DNA of 64,000 nucleotides from VRUE01 sp963762205 (GCA_963762205.1 CAVXJZ010000002.1:868001-932000), one strand, 5' to 3'. Counted from the stretch's first letter, positions 33,182-41,769 are shown. Notes: generated from the letters alone by a model not told the origin. Translations and numbers: made by a program.

Positions 33182-33916
33182 TCAACCACCGACTTCCGCG
33201 ATCGCCCGTTCGACCGCGGCCAGCGAGGGGCCGTCCTGGAGCGTGCGGGTGCCCCGCGGCCCGTTGACGATCATCGCCTGCCGGGCGCGGACCCCGAGGT
33301 CGGCGCCGAGCCGGTCGTAGCCCTCCAGCCGCTTCGCGATCATCCCCTCCGAGCCGCCCCCGCGCTCTAGGTCCTGCTGCCATTCGGGCAGGTCGAGCTC
33401 GCCGATCGAGCCGGCGACGGAGGCAAGGAACTCTTCGCCGATGCCGAACCGCTCGGCCTCGGCCTGGTTGCGAAAGAAGAGGTAGGTGTATTGCCAGCCG
33501 TACCCCTGTTCGGCCGCGGCCTCGGCGCCGAAGAAGCCGAGCTCTAGCGGGTTCTCGGCGACCGAGTAGTGGCGCATCAGCAGCTTCGCCTCGCCCGGTC
33601 GCGCGTACGCCTCGGCGAGGGCCGGGATCGTGCCGAGGAAGTCCTCCCGGCAGTTGCCGCACTGCAGGTCGGCAAAGACCTGGATCGAGACCGGCGCGTC
33701 GGACGAGCCGAGCCGGTCGCCTTCCTGGGGGACGCCGCCGAAGACCTCCTGGGCGGTACCGATGCCCTCGATGCGGACGACCTCCCTGCCCGGCTCCCTG
33801 GTCGCGATGTCGACGATCGCGTAACCGAGCACCAGCAGCGCCGCCGAGAGGGCGAGGATCACCCGGACCCGCCCCCTGCGGGGCATCGGGGTGGCCGCGG
33901 CTTCGCCGGTCGTCAT
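33182..33916 (-). CDS. membrane-anchored thioredoxin-fold protein (DsbA/TlpA-like)
   Basis: A 244-residue protein with one N-terminal membrane anchor (VRVILALSAALLVLGYAIVD, about residues 17-36) and an external DsbA-like domain. The expected redox site lies in QVFADLQCGNCREDFL, a C-x2-C motif (CGNC), and the cis-Pro-like part of the fold is near the C-terminus. Between them a helical insert (GWQYTYLFFRNQAEAERFG) is typical of DsbA/BdbD proteins of Gram-positives. It probably makes or repairs disulfides outside the cell. The ATG at 33916 has a GATAAT box 6 bases upstream. Confidence 0.84.
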   Translation of the reverse strand: MTTGEAAATPMPRRGRVRVILALSAALLVLGYAIVDIATREPGREVVRIEGIGTAQEVFGGVPQEGDRLGSSDAPVSIQVFADLQCGNCREDFLGTIPALAEAYARPGEAKLLMRHYSVAENPLELGFFGAEAAAEQGYGWQYTYLFFRNQAEAERFGIGEEFLASVAGSIGELDLPEWQQDLERGGGSEGMIAKRLEGYDRLGADLGVRARQAMIVNGPRGTRTLQDGPSLAAVERAIAEVGG

Positions 33917-33922
33917 CCAGCC

Positions 33923-33928
33923 ATTATC
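33923..33928 (-). promoter_or_regulatory. -10 box for leaderless start (GATAAT)
   Basis: On the minus strand GATAAT ends 6 bases before the ATG at 33916, without a Shine-Dalgarno. Confidence 0.55.
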
Positions 33929-33963
33929 CCGATCCGGAATCCCGCACCTTGCGGACGATGCGG

Positions 33964-33991
33964 TTGACACGTCGGTGCAGAGGGGTAGGTT
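33964..33991 (+). promoter_or_regulatory. housekeeping sigma promoter (TTGACA-16-TAGGTT)
   Basis: TTGACA at 33964-33969 and TAGGTT at 33986-33991 are 16 bases apart. The transcript would start near 33998, leaving a leader of about 30 bases that contains AAGGGAGG before the GTG at 34028. This is the clearest -35/-10 pair in the window. Confidence 0.7.
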
Positions 33992-34027
33992 CTTGCTACT
34001 CGATTTCGACCAAGGGAGGTCCGCGAC

Positions 34028-34213
34028 GTGGCCAATCACCTGACCCCTTCCGAGCTTGCCGACGAGCTGAACATGAAACGGCAGGAGGTGATCGGCAAAT
34101 GCGTGGAGATGGGCGTCCCGATATTCAAGGGCCGCATCGACAAGTCCCTGTTCCGGACCTCCCTGCGCCAATCGCCGGCGAACGGCGACTCGCGACGGGC
34201 ATCGGCCGCCTGA
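34028..34213 (+). CDS. small helix-turn-helix-like protein (61 aa)
   Basis: I do not know a name for this 61-residue protein. Its first 45 residues (LTPSELADELNMKRQEVIGK, then CVEMGVPIFKGRIDKSLF) look like a short helix-turn-helix or IF2-N-like fold; SELADELNMKRQEVI reads as the paired helices. The tail is low complexity. A strong Shine-Dalgarno (AAGGGAGG, 8 bases before the GTG) and a good sigma-70 type promoter show that it is a real, probably highly expressed gene. It stands alone, followed 29 bases later by the acyl-CoA ligase, which has its own -10 box. Function unknown. Confidence 0.75.
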   Translation: MANHLTPSELADELNMKRQEVIGKCVEMGVPIFKGRIDKSLFRTSLRQSPANGDSRRASAA

Positions 34214-34227
34214 GCGCGCCTCTCGAT

Positions 34228-34233
34228 TAGACT
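34228..34233 (+). promoter_or_regulatory. -10 box for leaderless acyl-CoA ligase gene (TAGACT)
   Basis: TAGACT ends 9 bases before the ATG at 34243 with no Shine-Dalgarno between them. Confidence 0.45.
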
Positions 34234-34242
34234 TTTCCCGCC

Positions 34243-36024
34243 ATGGGGCGGGGAACACAGTCGAAGACCCTGGCCGACCTCCTGCCGAGGTCGGTCGAGA
34301 TGTACGGATCCGCCCCCGCGGTGCGCTTCAAGGAGGGCGATGGGTGGGTCAGCCGCAGCTTCACCGAGGTCGGCGAGACGGTGCGCTCGCTCTCGCTCGG
34401 GCTGATCGACCTCGGCGTCGCCAAGGGCGACAAGGTCTCGATTCTCGCCAACACCCGCGCCGAGTGGACCTACGCGGACTTCGCCGCCCTCTCCGCGGGC
34501 GCCACCGTTGTACCGATCTACCAGACCAACTCCCCGGAGGAGTGCCAGTACGTGCTCGAGAACTCCGACGCCAAGGTCGTCGTCGTCGAGGACGAGGAGC
34601 AGATGGAGAAGATACGCAAGGTCCGCGACCGGCTGCCGATGCTCGAGCAGGTGATCCGGATGACCGGCAACAGCGATGACGCGATCTCCTTCGAGGCGCT
34701 CGCCGCCCGCGGCGAGGGCCGCGACGCGTCCGAGTGGGAGGCGCGCTGGCGGACGGTGACCCCCGACGACATCTGCACCTTCATCTACACCTCGGGGACG
34801 ACCGGGCCGCCGAAGGGCTGCGTCATCTCGCACGGCAACTACCGGGCGATGCTCGACATGGTCAACGAGAACAGCGTCATCCAGGACGAAGACCTGACCT
34901 ACCTATACCTGCCCCTCGCCCACTCCTTCGCCCTGCTGATCCAGCTCGGCAGCTTCGACCTCGGCGCCACCCTCGCCTACTGGGAGCGCGACCCGCTGAA
35001 GATCATGCCCAACCTGTCCGAACTGAAACCGACCTACTTCCCCTCGGTGCCGCGGATCTTCGAGAAGATCTACACGACCGCGACCAGCGCGATGGACAAG
35101 GAGGGCGGCCTGAAAAAGGCGATCTTCAACTGGTCGATCAAGGTCGGCAAGAGGATGCGCGAGGTCGAACGATCGGGCCGCAGGCCCGGCTTCCTGCTGC
35201 GCAGGCAGTACGCCTTCGCCGACGAGAAAGTGCTCTCCAAGATCAGGGCCCTGTTCGGCGGCAACCTGCGCCTCGCCGTTTCGGGGGCGGCGCCGATCAA
35301 CCCCGACATCCTGCGTTTCTTCGACGCCGCCGGCGTCCTGGTCCTCGAGGGCTGGGGGATGACCGAGACCTCGACCGCGGCGACGATCTCCACCGAGGAG
35401 GACTTCAAGATCGGCACGATCGGCAAACCCTTCCCCGGCTGCGAGGTGAAGATCGCCGACGACGGCGAGATCCTGGTCAAGGGGCCCAACGTCTTCCAGG
35501 GCTACTACAAGAACGAGGAGGCGACCCGCGAGACGATCGTCGATGGCTGGCTGCACACCGGCGACATCGGCGAGATCGACGAGGACGGCTTCATCAAGAT
35601 CACCGGCCGCAAAAAGGACATCATCATCACCGCCGGCGGCAAGAACATCACCCCGGCCAACCTCGAGGCCGAGATCAAGCAGCACCCGCTCGTCTCGCAG
35701 TGCGTGGTCGTCGGCGACCGCCGCCCCTACCTGGTGGCGCTGGTCACGCTCGACCCCGAAGACGCGGTCGCCTACGCGAAGGAACAGGGCCTGCCCGAGG
35801 ACCCCGCGCAGCTGGCGACGAACGGCGACGTGCGCAAGGCGATCGAAGCCCACGTCGACGAGGTCAACGAGAAGTTCGCCCGCGTCGAGCAGGTGAAGAA
35901 GATCGCGATCCTCCCCGAGGACCTCTCCCAGGAGGGCGGCGAGCTGACCCCGACCCTGAAGGTCAAGCGCGCCGTCGTCACCTCCAAGCACGAGCCCGAG
36001 ATCGAGAAGCTCTACGCGGGCTGA
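34243..36024 (+). CDS. long-chain fatty acyl-CoA ligase (FadD15-like)
   Basis: A 593-residue adenylate-forming enzyme that activates a fatty acid to acyl-AMP and then acyl-CoA. The P-loop-like core FIYTSGTTGPPKGCV (about residue 180), the GWGMTETSTAATIS motif with the adenine-binding part, the hinge TGDIGEIDEDGFIKITGRKKD and the C-terminal GGKNITPANLE with the catalytic Lys are all present. The insert EVERSGRRPGFLLRRQYAFAD marks the long-chain group related to mycobacterial FadD15 and eukaryotic ACSL. It is a single gene with its own -10 box. A long structured region follows its stop. Confidence 0.9.
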   Translation: MGRGTQSKTLADLLPRSVEMYGSAPAVRFKEGDGWVSRSFTEVGETVRSLSLGLIDLGVAKGDKVSILANTRAEWTYADFAALSAGATVVPIYQTNSPEECQYVLENSDAKVVVVEDEEQMEKIRKVRDRLPMLEQVIRMTGNSDDAISFEALAARGEGRDASEWEARWRTVTPDDICTFIYTSGTTGPPKGCVISHGNYRAMLDMVNENSVIQDEDLTYLYLPLAHSFALLIQLGSFDLGATLAYWERDPLKIMPNLSELKPTYFPSVPRIFEKIYTTATSAMDKEGGLKKAIFNWSIKVGKRMREVERSGRRPGFLLRRQYAFADEKVLSKIRALFGGNLRLAVSGAAPINPDILRFFDAAGVLVLEGWGMTETSTAATISTEEDFKIGTIGKPFPGCEVKIADDGEILVKGPNVFQGYYKNEEATRETIVDGWLHTGDIGEIDEDGFIKITGRKKDIIITAGGKNITPANLEAEIKQHPLVSQCVVVGDRRPYLVALVTLDPEDAVAYAKEQGLPEDPAQLATNGDVRKAIEAHVDEVNEKFARVEQVKKIAILPEDLSQEGGELTPTLKVKRAVVTSKHEPEIEKLYAG

Positions 36025-36136
36025 GGGTGGGTGGTGGTGAGGGGGTTTGGGGGCCCACCCTCCGGAACCCGCCCCCTTCGGGGGCTCACAAGTTCCGTCG
36101 GACGACCCCCCAAACCCCCTCCTCGATACACCCTCA
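36022..36136. terminator. long G-rich hairpin after acyl-CoA ligase gene
   Basis: Nested inverted repeats: TGAGGGTG (36022-36029) with CACCCTCA (36129-36136), GAGGGGGTTTGGGGG with its exact complement near 36107-36121, CGGAAC with GTTCCG, and an inner GCCCCC-ttc-GGGGGC. The first arm also has four G-runs in a row on the plus strand. The element begins at the stop codon and most likely ends transcription between two convergent genes. Confidence 0.55.
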
Positions 36137-36217
36137 GGCCGGGTCAGAGCGTTCCGAAGCTTGTGGAAGGGCTGTTAGGGAGCAATACGAGCTGGAATCC
36201 GCTCGAGGCGCTCGTGA

Positions 36218-36363
36218 GGAGGGCGTCGGCCGCCTCTACCCGGGAATGTCGCGAAGCGGCGGAAATGCAATCCGGCTCCTGCGCGGCTATGCCGCGCACC
36301 ACATCCGGCGCTCGCCCGAAGGGCGTGCGCCTCAATTCCCGGGGGAGGTGGCCGACGCCCTCC
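36218..36363. repeat. second long inverted repeat in the same intergenic region
   Basis: A 28-29 base arm (36218-36246) is repeated in reverse complement at 36336-36363 with only a few differences. Two small hairpins lie inside (GCGCGGC-tat-GCCGCGC and CGCCC-gaa-GGGCG). The rest of the 356-base gap between the two convergent genes holds no gene that I can support. The arm ends 18 bases before the patatin stop, so it may be that gene's terminator. Confidence 0.55.
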
Positions 36364-36380
36364 CCCGCCACCTCGTCGCC

Positions 36381-37628
36381 CTAGGAAGCCTCGCCCGACT
36401 GACGCAGCAGCACCGAGGTCGTCTGCTCGAGCACGCGGCGCCAGGCCGACGTCTGCTCGGGCTCTTCCTCGGCGGCCCGCTCGACCACGCGCTTGACCCG
36501 GCGGCCGGAGATCTCGAGGCCGTGCCTCTCCGCGATCTCCTCGTAGTACTCGTAGTCCTCCGCGAGCTTGGCCGTCACCGACTCGAACCCGTGGCGGGCG
36601 ATCTGCAGCCGTTTCGAGTAGTCCATGATCGGGGTGCCGAACATCAGCTCGTCGTTGGGCTCGGGCTCGATCAGGACGATGTCGACCCCGGGGTATTTCT
36701 CCTCCCACTGGGCGACGGCCTGGTGCAGCCGCGCGTGGGAGATCATCCGGAAGACCTGGTTCGCGATCGCCGGCAGGCCCATGTCGGAGACCCGGCGCAC
36801 GCGGGTGCCGAAGACGGTCGGGATCGTCTTCTCGAAGTCGTTGACGAAGGGGACGATCGGATTCACGACGACGATGAACTTGGCTCCCTTTTCCACGGCG
36901 ATGTCGACGTTCGTGGTCGAGCGGATGCCCCCGTCGACCATCTGCCTCCCCTTCAGCTCCACCGGCTTGTAGACGATCGGCAGCGCCGTCGAGCACTCGA
37001 TCGCCTTCGATATCGGCACGTCGGCCCAGCCCTTCTCGCCGAAGACGATGCGCTCGGTGGTGTCGAGGTCGGTCGCGGTGATGTAAAGCTCGCGGTCCAT
37101 GAGGCGGAAGTCGTTCGCGCGGCCGGCGTCGGCGAGCACCTCCGCGACGTAATCGTTGATCCCGCCCCCGGAGTAGAGGCCGGCCGGAAGCGCCTCCGCG
37201 AGGCCGACCCCGAGGTCGATCGCGGAGAGCTCGTGCAGCCTGACCAGGGAGCGCACGAGCTCCGCGGTCCGCAGCGGCAGCACCGCGGCCTTCTGGAGGA
37301 AGCCCAGGTAGTTCGGCTTGAGGACCTTGTTGAGGTCGAGGTCGTCGAGGTCGGACGGGACCCTCTCGTTGAGGACCTGCATCATTTCGTCCGGGGTGAT
37401 CCCGTTGGCCAGCATGCCGGCGACGAAGGAGCCGGCGCTGGTGCCGACGTAGATGTCGAAGTTGTTGACCGTGCTGTTGACCGCGAGCAGGTCGAAGGCC
37501 CGCAGGGCACCGATCTCGTAGACCCCGCCGGTGAAGCCGCCGCCGCCGAGTACGAGGGCGGTCTTCGACGGGCGTTTGCGGGGACGCCGCCGCCGAGGTT
37601 GCGAATCGATGTCCACAACTTTGCCCAT
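36381..37628 (-). CDS. patatin-like phospholipase
   Basis: A 415-residue patatin-family lipid acyl hydrolase. The glycine-rich oxyanion loop GGGGFTGGVYEIG (about residue 27), the nucleophile elbow GTSAGSFVAG (GxSxG Ser) and the second catalytic residue in the DGGIRSTT motif (Asp of DGG) are all present. There is no signal peptide; the start is basic (SQPRRRRPRKRPSK). Of two possible ATGs, the one at 37628 is preferred because a GATAAT box ends 8 bases before it, while the ATG at 37634 lies only 2 bases from that box. The promoter overlaps that of the divergent carboxypeptidase gene. Confidence 0.88.
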   Translation of the reverse strand: MGKVVDIDSQPRRRRPRKRPSKTALVLGGGGFTGGVYEIGALRAFDLLAVNSTVNNFDIYVGTSAGSFVAGMLANGITPDEMMQVLNERVPSDLDDLDLNKVLKPNYLGFLQKAAVLPLRTAELVRSLVRLHELSAIDLGVGLAEALPAGLYSGGGINDYVAEVLADAGRANDFRLMDRELYITATDLDTTERIVFGEKGWADVPISKAIECSTALPIVYKPVELKGRQMVDGGIRSTTNVDIAVEKGAKFIVVVNPIVPFVNDFEKTIPTVFGTRVRRVSDMGLPAIANQVFRMISHARLHQAVAQWEEKYPGVDIVLIEPEPNDELMFGTPIMDYSKRLQIARHGFESVTAKLAEDYEYYEEIAERHGLEISGRRVKRVVERAAEEEPEQTSAWRRVLEQTTSVLLRQSGEAS

Positions 37629-37635
37629 AAACATG

Positions 37636-37642
37636 GATTATC
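37636..37642. promoter_or_regulatory. shared symmetric -10 element of two divergent genes
   Basis: GATTAT on the plus strand (37636-37641) and GATAAT on the minus strand (37642-37637) are the two faces of the same GGATTATCC. Each ends exactly 8 bases before the start codon of its gene (ATG at 37650 on plus and at 37628 on minus). Neither gene has a Shine-Dalgarno. Confidence 0.6.
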
Positions 37643-37649
37643 CCAATTG

Positions 37650-38906
37650 ATGAGACGTACCCTTGGGCTCCTCGTCACACTTCTCCTGCTAGTTGCGCTT
37701 CTTCCCCCCCAATTTGCGGGGGCCGCGACTGGCAGCGGGCCCCTCTGCAAGCTGCTGAGGAAGCGTCTGCTGCTCGGTGGCGGGCACCTCAGCGGCCTTT
37801 TCGTCCTCGACGCGCGGTCGGGCAAGGCCGTCTGCGCGCGGGCGGCGCGGCGCAGGCGCCCGCTCGCCTCGAACATGAAGCTGTTCACGACAGCCACCGC
37901 GCTCGCGCGCCTCGGGCCCGACGCGACGATCGCCACCCGACTGCTCGCCGACGGCACGATCGACCGCCGCGGCGTCCTCCACGGCGACCTCTACCTGCAG
38001 GGCGGCGGCGACCCGGCGCTCGGCACGCCGGCCTTCTACAACCGCTTCCTCGGCGGCCTCGGCACCGACCTCTACGGCCTCAGGCGCCAGCTCAGGGCGG
38101 CCGGCGTGACCGCGGTCACCGGCAGGCTCTACGCCGACGACGACGTCTTCGACCGGCGCCGCGGGGTCGCCGACTCCGGCTACGTGACCAGCCCCTACAT
38201 CGGCCCGCTCTCCGGCCTCTCGCTCAATTCCGGCTACCGCGCCGCCGACGCCGGCGGCTTCGCCTCCGACCCGGCCAGGGTCGCCGCGAAGAAGCTCGTC
38301 GCCTCGTTGCGCGCGTCGGGTGTGCGGATCCGGCGCCGGATCGCCCTCGGCGACGCCGACGAGGGCGAGACCAGGACGATCGCGGTCGTCCGCTCGCCGC
38401 GGATGAACGCGCTCGTCGACAACACCGACGTCTACTCGAACAACTTCTTCGCCGAGATGCTGATCAAGCTGCTCGGCGCCGAATTCGGCCACGCCGGGAC
38501 GACCGCGGCCGGCGCGAAGGTGGTCGAGAGGTTCGCCCGCGGCAGGGGCACCGCCGTGCACGCCGTCGACGGCTCCGGCCTGACCCGCGGAAACCGCGCC
38601 TCGCCGCTGCAGGTCGTGCGCCTGCTGCAGGCGATGCGGAGGAGCGCCGTCGGCGAGGACTTCGCCTCCGACCTTGCGCTCAGCGGCCGCGAGGGCACCG
38701 TCGCCGAGCGCATGCACGGCACCGCGGCCGAGGCCCGCTGTCGGGTCAAGACCGGGACCCTCACCGGGGTCAGCAACCTCTCCGGCTACTGCTTCAACGC
38801 GAGCGGGCGGGAGATGATCTTCTCCGTCCTGATGGGCAGCGTCGGCAGCCTCGACTCCGCCCACTACGAGCAGGACCGGATCGCCGCCGCGGTCGCCCGC
38901 TACTGA
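37650..38906 (+). CDS. dacB: D-alanyl-D-alanine carboxypeptidase/endopeptidase (PBP4, S13 family)
   Basis: A 418-residue exported penicillin-binding protein that trims cell wall peptides. Residues 1-26 form a signal peptide (RRTLGLLVTLLLLVALLPP). The three active-site motifs are present: SxxK in PLASNMKLFTTA, SxN in DVYSNNFFAEML, and KTG in RVKTGTLTGVSN. Together with the length these show the S13 (DacB/PBP4) family, which has an inserted domain between the first and second motifs. It shares its promoter region with the patatin gene and ends convergent with ligA (7-base overlap). Confidence 0.92.
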   Translation: MRRTLGLLVTLLLLVALLPPQFAGAATGSGPLCKLLRKRLLLGGGHLSGLFVLDARSGKAVCARAARRRRPLASNMKLFTTATALARLGPDATIATRLLADGTIDRRGVLHGDLYLQGGGDPALGTPAFYNRFLGGLGTDLYGLRRQLRAAGVTAVTGRLYADDDVFDRRRGVADSGYVTSPYIGPLSGLSLNSGYRAADAGGFASDPARVAAKKLVASLRASGVRIRRRIALGDADEGETRTIAVVRSPRMNALVDNTDVYSNNFFAEMLIKLLGAEFGHAGTTAAGAKVVERFARGRGTAVHAVDGSGLTRGNRASPLQVVRLLQAMRRSAVGEDFASDLALSGREGTVAERMHGTAAEARCRVKTGTLTGVSNLSGYCFNASGREMIFSVLMGSVGSLDSAHYEQDRIAAAVARY

Positions 38907-40927
38907 GCGGCGCCGTCGCCCCCGAGCAGCGCCCGCAGCCCGGCTTCGTCGAGGATCTCTGTTCCCAGCTTCTCCGCCCTGGCCAGCTTCGAGCCCGCGT
39001 TGTCGCCGGCGACGACGTAGTCGGTCTTCTTCGAAACCGAGTTGACGACCCTGCCCCCGGCAGCCTTGATCAGGGCCGCGGCCTCCTCGCGGGTCAGCTC
39101 CGCGAGCGTCCCGGTCAGGACCAGGGTCCTCCCCTCCAGCGGGCCCCCGGCCCGCCGCCTTTCCGACGGGTCCAGCTCCAGCCTCAGCCCCCTCTCGGCG
39201 AGCTTCGCGATCAGCTCGTCGGTCCGCTCGTCGGCGAGCGACTCGGCGATCTGGACCGCCATGATCGGGCCCACCCCCTCCACCTCCTCGATCCGCTCGG
39301 GATCGACACTCTGCAGCTCGGCGATCGAGCCGAAGTGCATGGCGAGCGCCTCGGCGGTCACGTAGCCGACGCCGGGCAGGCCGAGTGCGTAGAGGACACG
39401 CGGGAAGGGTCGCTCGCGCGAGGCGTCGATCGCGGCGAGCAGGTTGCGGGCCGAGAGATCGCCGAAGCCCTCGAGCCCGCTCAGCTGCTCCTCGGAGAGC
39501 TCGTAGATATCGCCGACGTCGGCGATCAGGCCCTCCTGGAGGAAGCGCATCGCCTGCTTCTCGCCGAGGCCGTCGATGTCCATCGCGCCCTTGCTGACGA
39601 AGTGCTTGACATGCTGGAAGGACTGGCCGGGGCAGCCGGCCCGGTTGGGGCAGATCGTGAAGACACCGTCCTCCGGCTTGACGGTCGGCGTGTCGCAGAC
39701 CGGGCATCGCGACGGTGGCTTCGGCTTGCGGGCCCGCGGGTTCTTGCGTGGGAGCTTCGGCGAGACGACCTGCGGGATCACGTCGCCGGCCCGCATGACG
39801 ACGACCTCGTCGCCGGCCCGTACGTCCTTACGGGCCAGGTCCTCCTCGTTGTGGAGGGTCGCGGTGGTGACCGTCACGCCGCCGACGTGGACCGGCTCCA
39901 GCATCGCGAAGGGGACGAGGTGGCCCGTCCTGCCGACGTTCCAGACCACCTCCCTCAGCGTCGTGGTCGCGGTGGTCGGCGGGAACTTCCAGGCGATCGC
40001 CCAGCGCGGCTCGCGGCCGACCACGCCCAACTCCCGCCAGAGCGCCCGCTCGTCGACCTTGACGACGACGCCGTCGATCTCGTAGTCGAGCCGCTCGCGC
40101 CGCTCCTCCCACCAATGGCAGCGCCCGACCACCGACTCGACCCCGTCGTGATGCTCCGTGTCCGGGTTGACCCTGAAGCCGCGCTCGCGCAGCCAGGCGA
40201 CCTCGTCGGAGTGGGTGGCGAAGTCGAGGCCGCGGGCGGCGCCGATCGCGTAGCACCAGATCGAGAGGGGCCTCTCTGCGGCGAGCGCCGGGTCGAGCTG
40301 GCGGATCGAGCCGGCCGCCGAGTTGCGCGGGTTGGCGAAGGTCGGCTCACCCGCCTCGGCCCGCCGCTCGTTCAGCGCCCTGAAGTCGGCGATCGGCAGG
40401 TAGACCTCGCCGCGCACTTCGACCAGCTCCGGCGGCTCATCGATTCGCAGCGGGATCGCCCCGATCGTGCGCAGGTTCTGGGTCACGTCCTCGCCCACCC
40501 TGCCGTCGCCCCGGGTCGCGCCGCGGATCAGCACGCCGTCCTCGTAGACGAGGGTCATCGCCAGGCCGTCGATCTTCGGCTCGGTCGTGTAGCTGAACTC
40601 CGAGGCGCTGATGTCGAGCCGCTTCAGGTGATTGCGGATACGGGCCTCCCAGGCACGCAGCTCCTCCTCGCTGCGCGCGTTGGCCAGGGAGAGCATCTGC
40701 TCGAGGTGCTCGACCTGCTCGAAGCGGTCGAGCGGCGGGGCGCCGACCCGCTGGGTGGGCGAGTCGGGGCTGCGCAGCTCGGCGTGGTCGGCCTCGATCG
40801 CACGCAGCTCGTCGAGCATCTCGTCGTAGGCGTCGTCGCCGATCTCCGGCTCGTCGAGGAGGTAGTAGAGCCGGTTGTGCCGCTCCAGCTCCCTCTTCAG
40901 CTCTTCGGCGCGCCGGCGGGCGGTCAT
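38900..40927 (-). CDS. ligA: NAD-dependent DNA ligase
   Basis: The essential NAD+-dependent DNA ligase that seals nicks in replication and repair, 675 residues here, the normal length. The adenylation lysine lies in TEPKIDGLAM (KxDG), followed by TRGDGRVGEDVT. The OB-fold, the four-Cys zinc finger (CPVCDTP then CPNRAGCPGQ), the HhH repeats (LPGVGYVTAEALA, VEGVGPIMAVQIA) and the C-terminal BRCT domain (LEGRTLVLTGTL) come in the right order. The ATG at 40927 overlaps the stop of surE (ATGA), so the two are translationally coupled. Confidence 0.97.
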   Translation of the reverse strand: MTARRRAEELKRELERHNRLYYLLDEPEIGDDAYDEMLDELRAIEADHAELRSPDSPTQRVGAPPLDRFEQVEHLEQMLSLANARSEEELRAWEARIRNHLKRLDISASEFSYTTEPKIDGLAMTLVYEDGVLIRGATRGDGRVGEDVTQNLRTIGAIPLRIDEPPELVEVRGEVYLPIADFRALNERRAEAGEPTFANPRNSAAGSIRQLDPALAAERPLSIWCYAIGAARGLDFATHSDEVAWLRERGFRVNPDTEHHDGVESVVGRCHWWEERRERLDYEIDGVVVKVDERALWRELGVVGREPRWAIAWKFPPTTATTTLREVVWNVGRTGHLVPFAMLEPVHVGGVTVTTATLHNEEDLARKDVRAGDEVVVMRAGDVIPQVVSPKLPRKNPRARKPKPPSRCPVCDTPTVKPEDGVFTICPNRAGCPGQSFQHVKHFVSKGAMDIDGLGEKQAMRFLQEGLIADVGDIYELSEEQLSGLEGFGDLSARNLLAAIDASRERPFPRVLYALGLPGVGYVTAEALAMHFGSIAELQSVDPERIEEVEGVGPIMAVQIAESLADERTDELIAKLAERGLRLELDPSERRRAGGPLEGRTLVLTGTLAELTREEAAALIKAAGGRVVNSVSKKTDYVVAGDNAGSKLARAEKLGTEILDEAGLRALLGGDGAAQ

Positions 40928-41727
40928 GCCTGCCGGGCGGGCAGCAGTGCCTCCAGCCCCCAGCCGCGCAGGGTCTCGAGGCCACCGTGGTCGGTGAGGT
41001 CGAAGTGGATCGGCGTCACCGAAACCCGCTTCCGCGCCACCGCGTGGAGATCGGTCCCGTCGATCTCCTCGTAGCCGGGCTTCCACCCATAGATCTCGTA
41101 GCGGCGGCGGCGCTCGGACTCCTCGCCGACCAGCTTCAGCTCGTCGTTGTAGATGCGTTTGCCGAGCTTCGTAACCTCGATCCCCTCGGGCTCCCCGGCC
41201 GGGCAGTTGACGTTGATCAGAGTCGCCTCGGGCATCGGCTCGGATGCCAGGCGGCTCACCAGCCCGGCGGTGAGCGGGGCCGCGACAGCGAAGTCGAAGC
41301 GGCCGCTGACATAGCCCATCCCGCCTCCGGAGGACTGCTGGGAGACGGCGAGCGCCGGGATCCCGAGGACGATCCCCTCGAAGGCGGCGGCGACCGTGCC
41401 CGAGTAGGTGATGTCGTCGCCCAGGTTGGCGCCGTGGTTGATCCCGGAGACGATCAGGTCGGGACGCCCGCCGACCAGGCCGAGCTCTGCGAAGCGGACG
41501 CAGTCGACCGGCGTTCCGTCGGTGGCGAAGCCCACGTCTCCGTCGCCGAACTCGACTTCCTCGACGGTAAGTGGCGAGCGGGTCGTGATGCTGCGGGCGG
41601 TGGCACTGCGGTTGGAGTCCGGCGCGATCACGTCCAGCTCGACCCCCTCGATCTCGCGCAGCGCACGGCGGGCCGCCTGCAGGCCGGGAGCCGAGATCCC
41701 GTCGTCGTTGGTGAGCAGCACGCGCAT
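40924..41727 (-). CDS. surE: 5'/3'-nucleotidase SurE
   Basis: SurE is a metal-dependent nucleoside monophosphatase linked to stress survival. The 267-residue protein begins with the hallmark MRVLLTNDDGISAPG (metal-binding DD, residues 8-9), and continues with APDSNRSATARSIT, SGINHGANLGDDITYSGTV (metal-binding Asn) and INVNCP. The ATG at 41727 fits the family start exactly, with a TAGAAT box 7 bases upstream; a longer frame to 41760 adds nothing homologous. It is followed directly by ligA. It is divergent from truA. Confidence 0.95.
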   Translation of the reverse strand: MRVLLTNDDGISAPGLQAARRALREIEGVELDVIAPDSNRSATARSITTRSPLTVEEVEFGDGDVGFATDGTPVDCVRFAELGLVGGRPDLIVSGINHGANLGDDITYSGTVAAAFEGIVLGIPALAVSQQSSGGGMGYVSGRFDFAVAAPLTAGLVSRLASEPMPEATLINVNCPAGEPEGIEVTKLGKRIYNDELKLVGEESERRRRYEIYGWKPGYEEIDGTDLHAVARKRVSVTPIHFDLTDHGGLETLRGWGLEALLPARQA

Positions 41728-41734
41728 CGCGTCG

Positions 41735-41740
41735 ATTCTA
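41735..41740 (-). promoter_or_regulatory. -10 box for leaderless surE-ligA (TAGAAT)
   Basis: On the minus strand TAGAAT ends 7 bases before the surE ATG, with no Shine-Dalgarno. It would drive both surE and ligA. Confidence 0.55.
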
Positions 41741-41769
41741 GGTGGCCCGGACAGCGGCATACTGCGCCG

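Noticed and set aside
36031..36384. Open frame in the gap between the ligase and patatin genes
   Set aside because: The region is explained by long inverted repeats; the translation is low-complexity and has no start signal.
34734..38906. A 1390-codon frame that covers the ligase, the intergenic region and dacB
   Set aside because: Only its last 418 residues (dacB) are protein-like; the rest is a shadow of the ligase gene and the structured gap.
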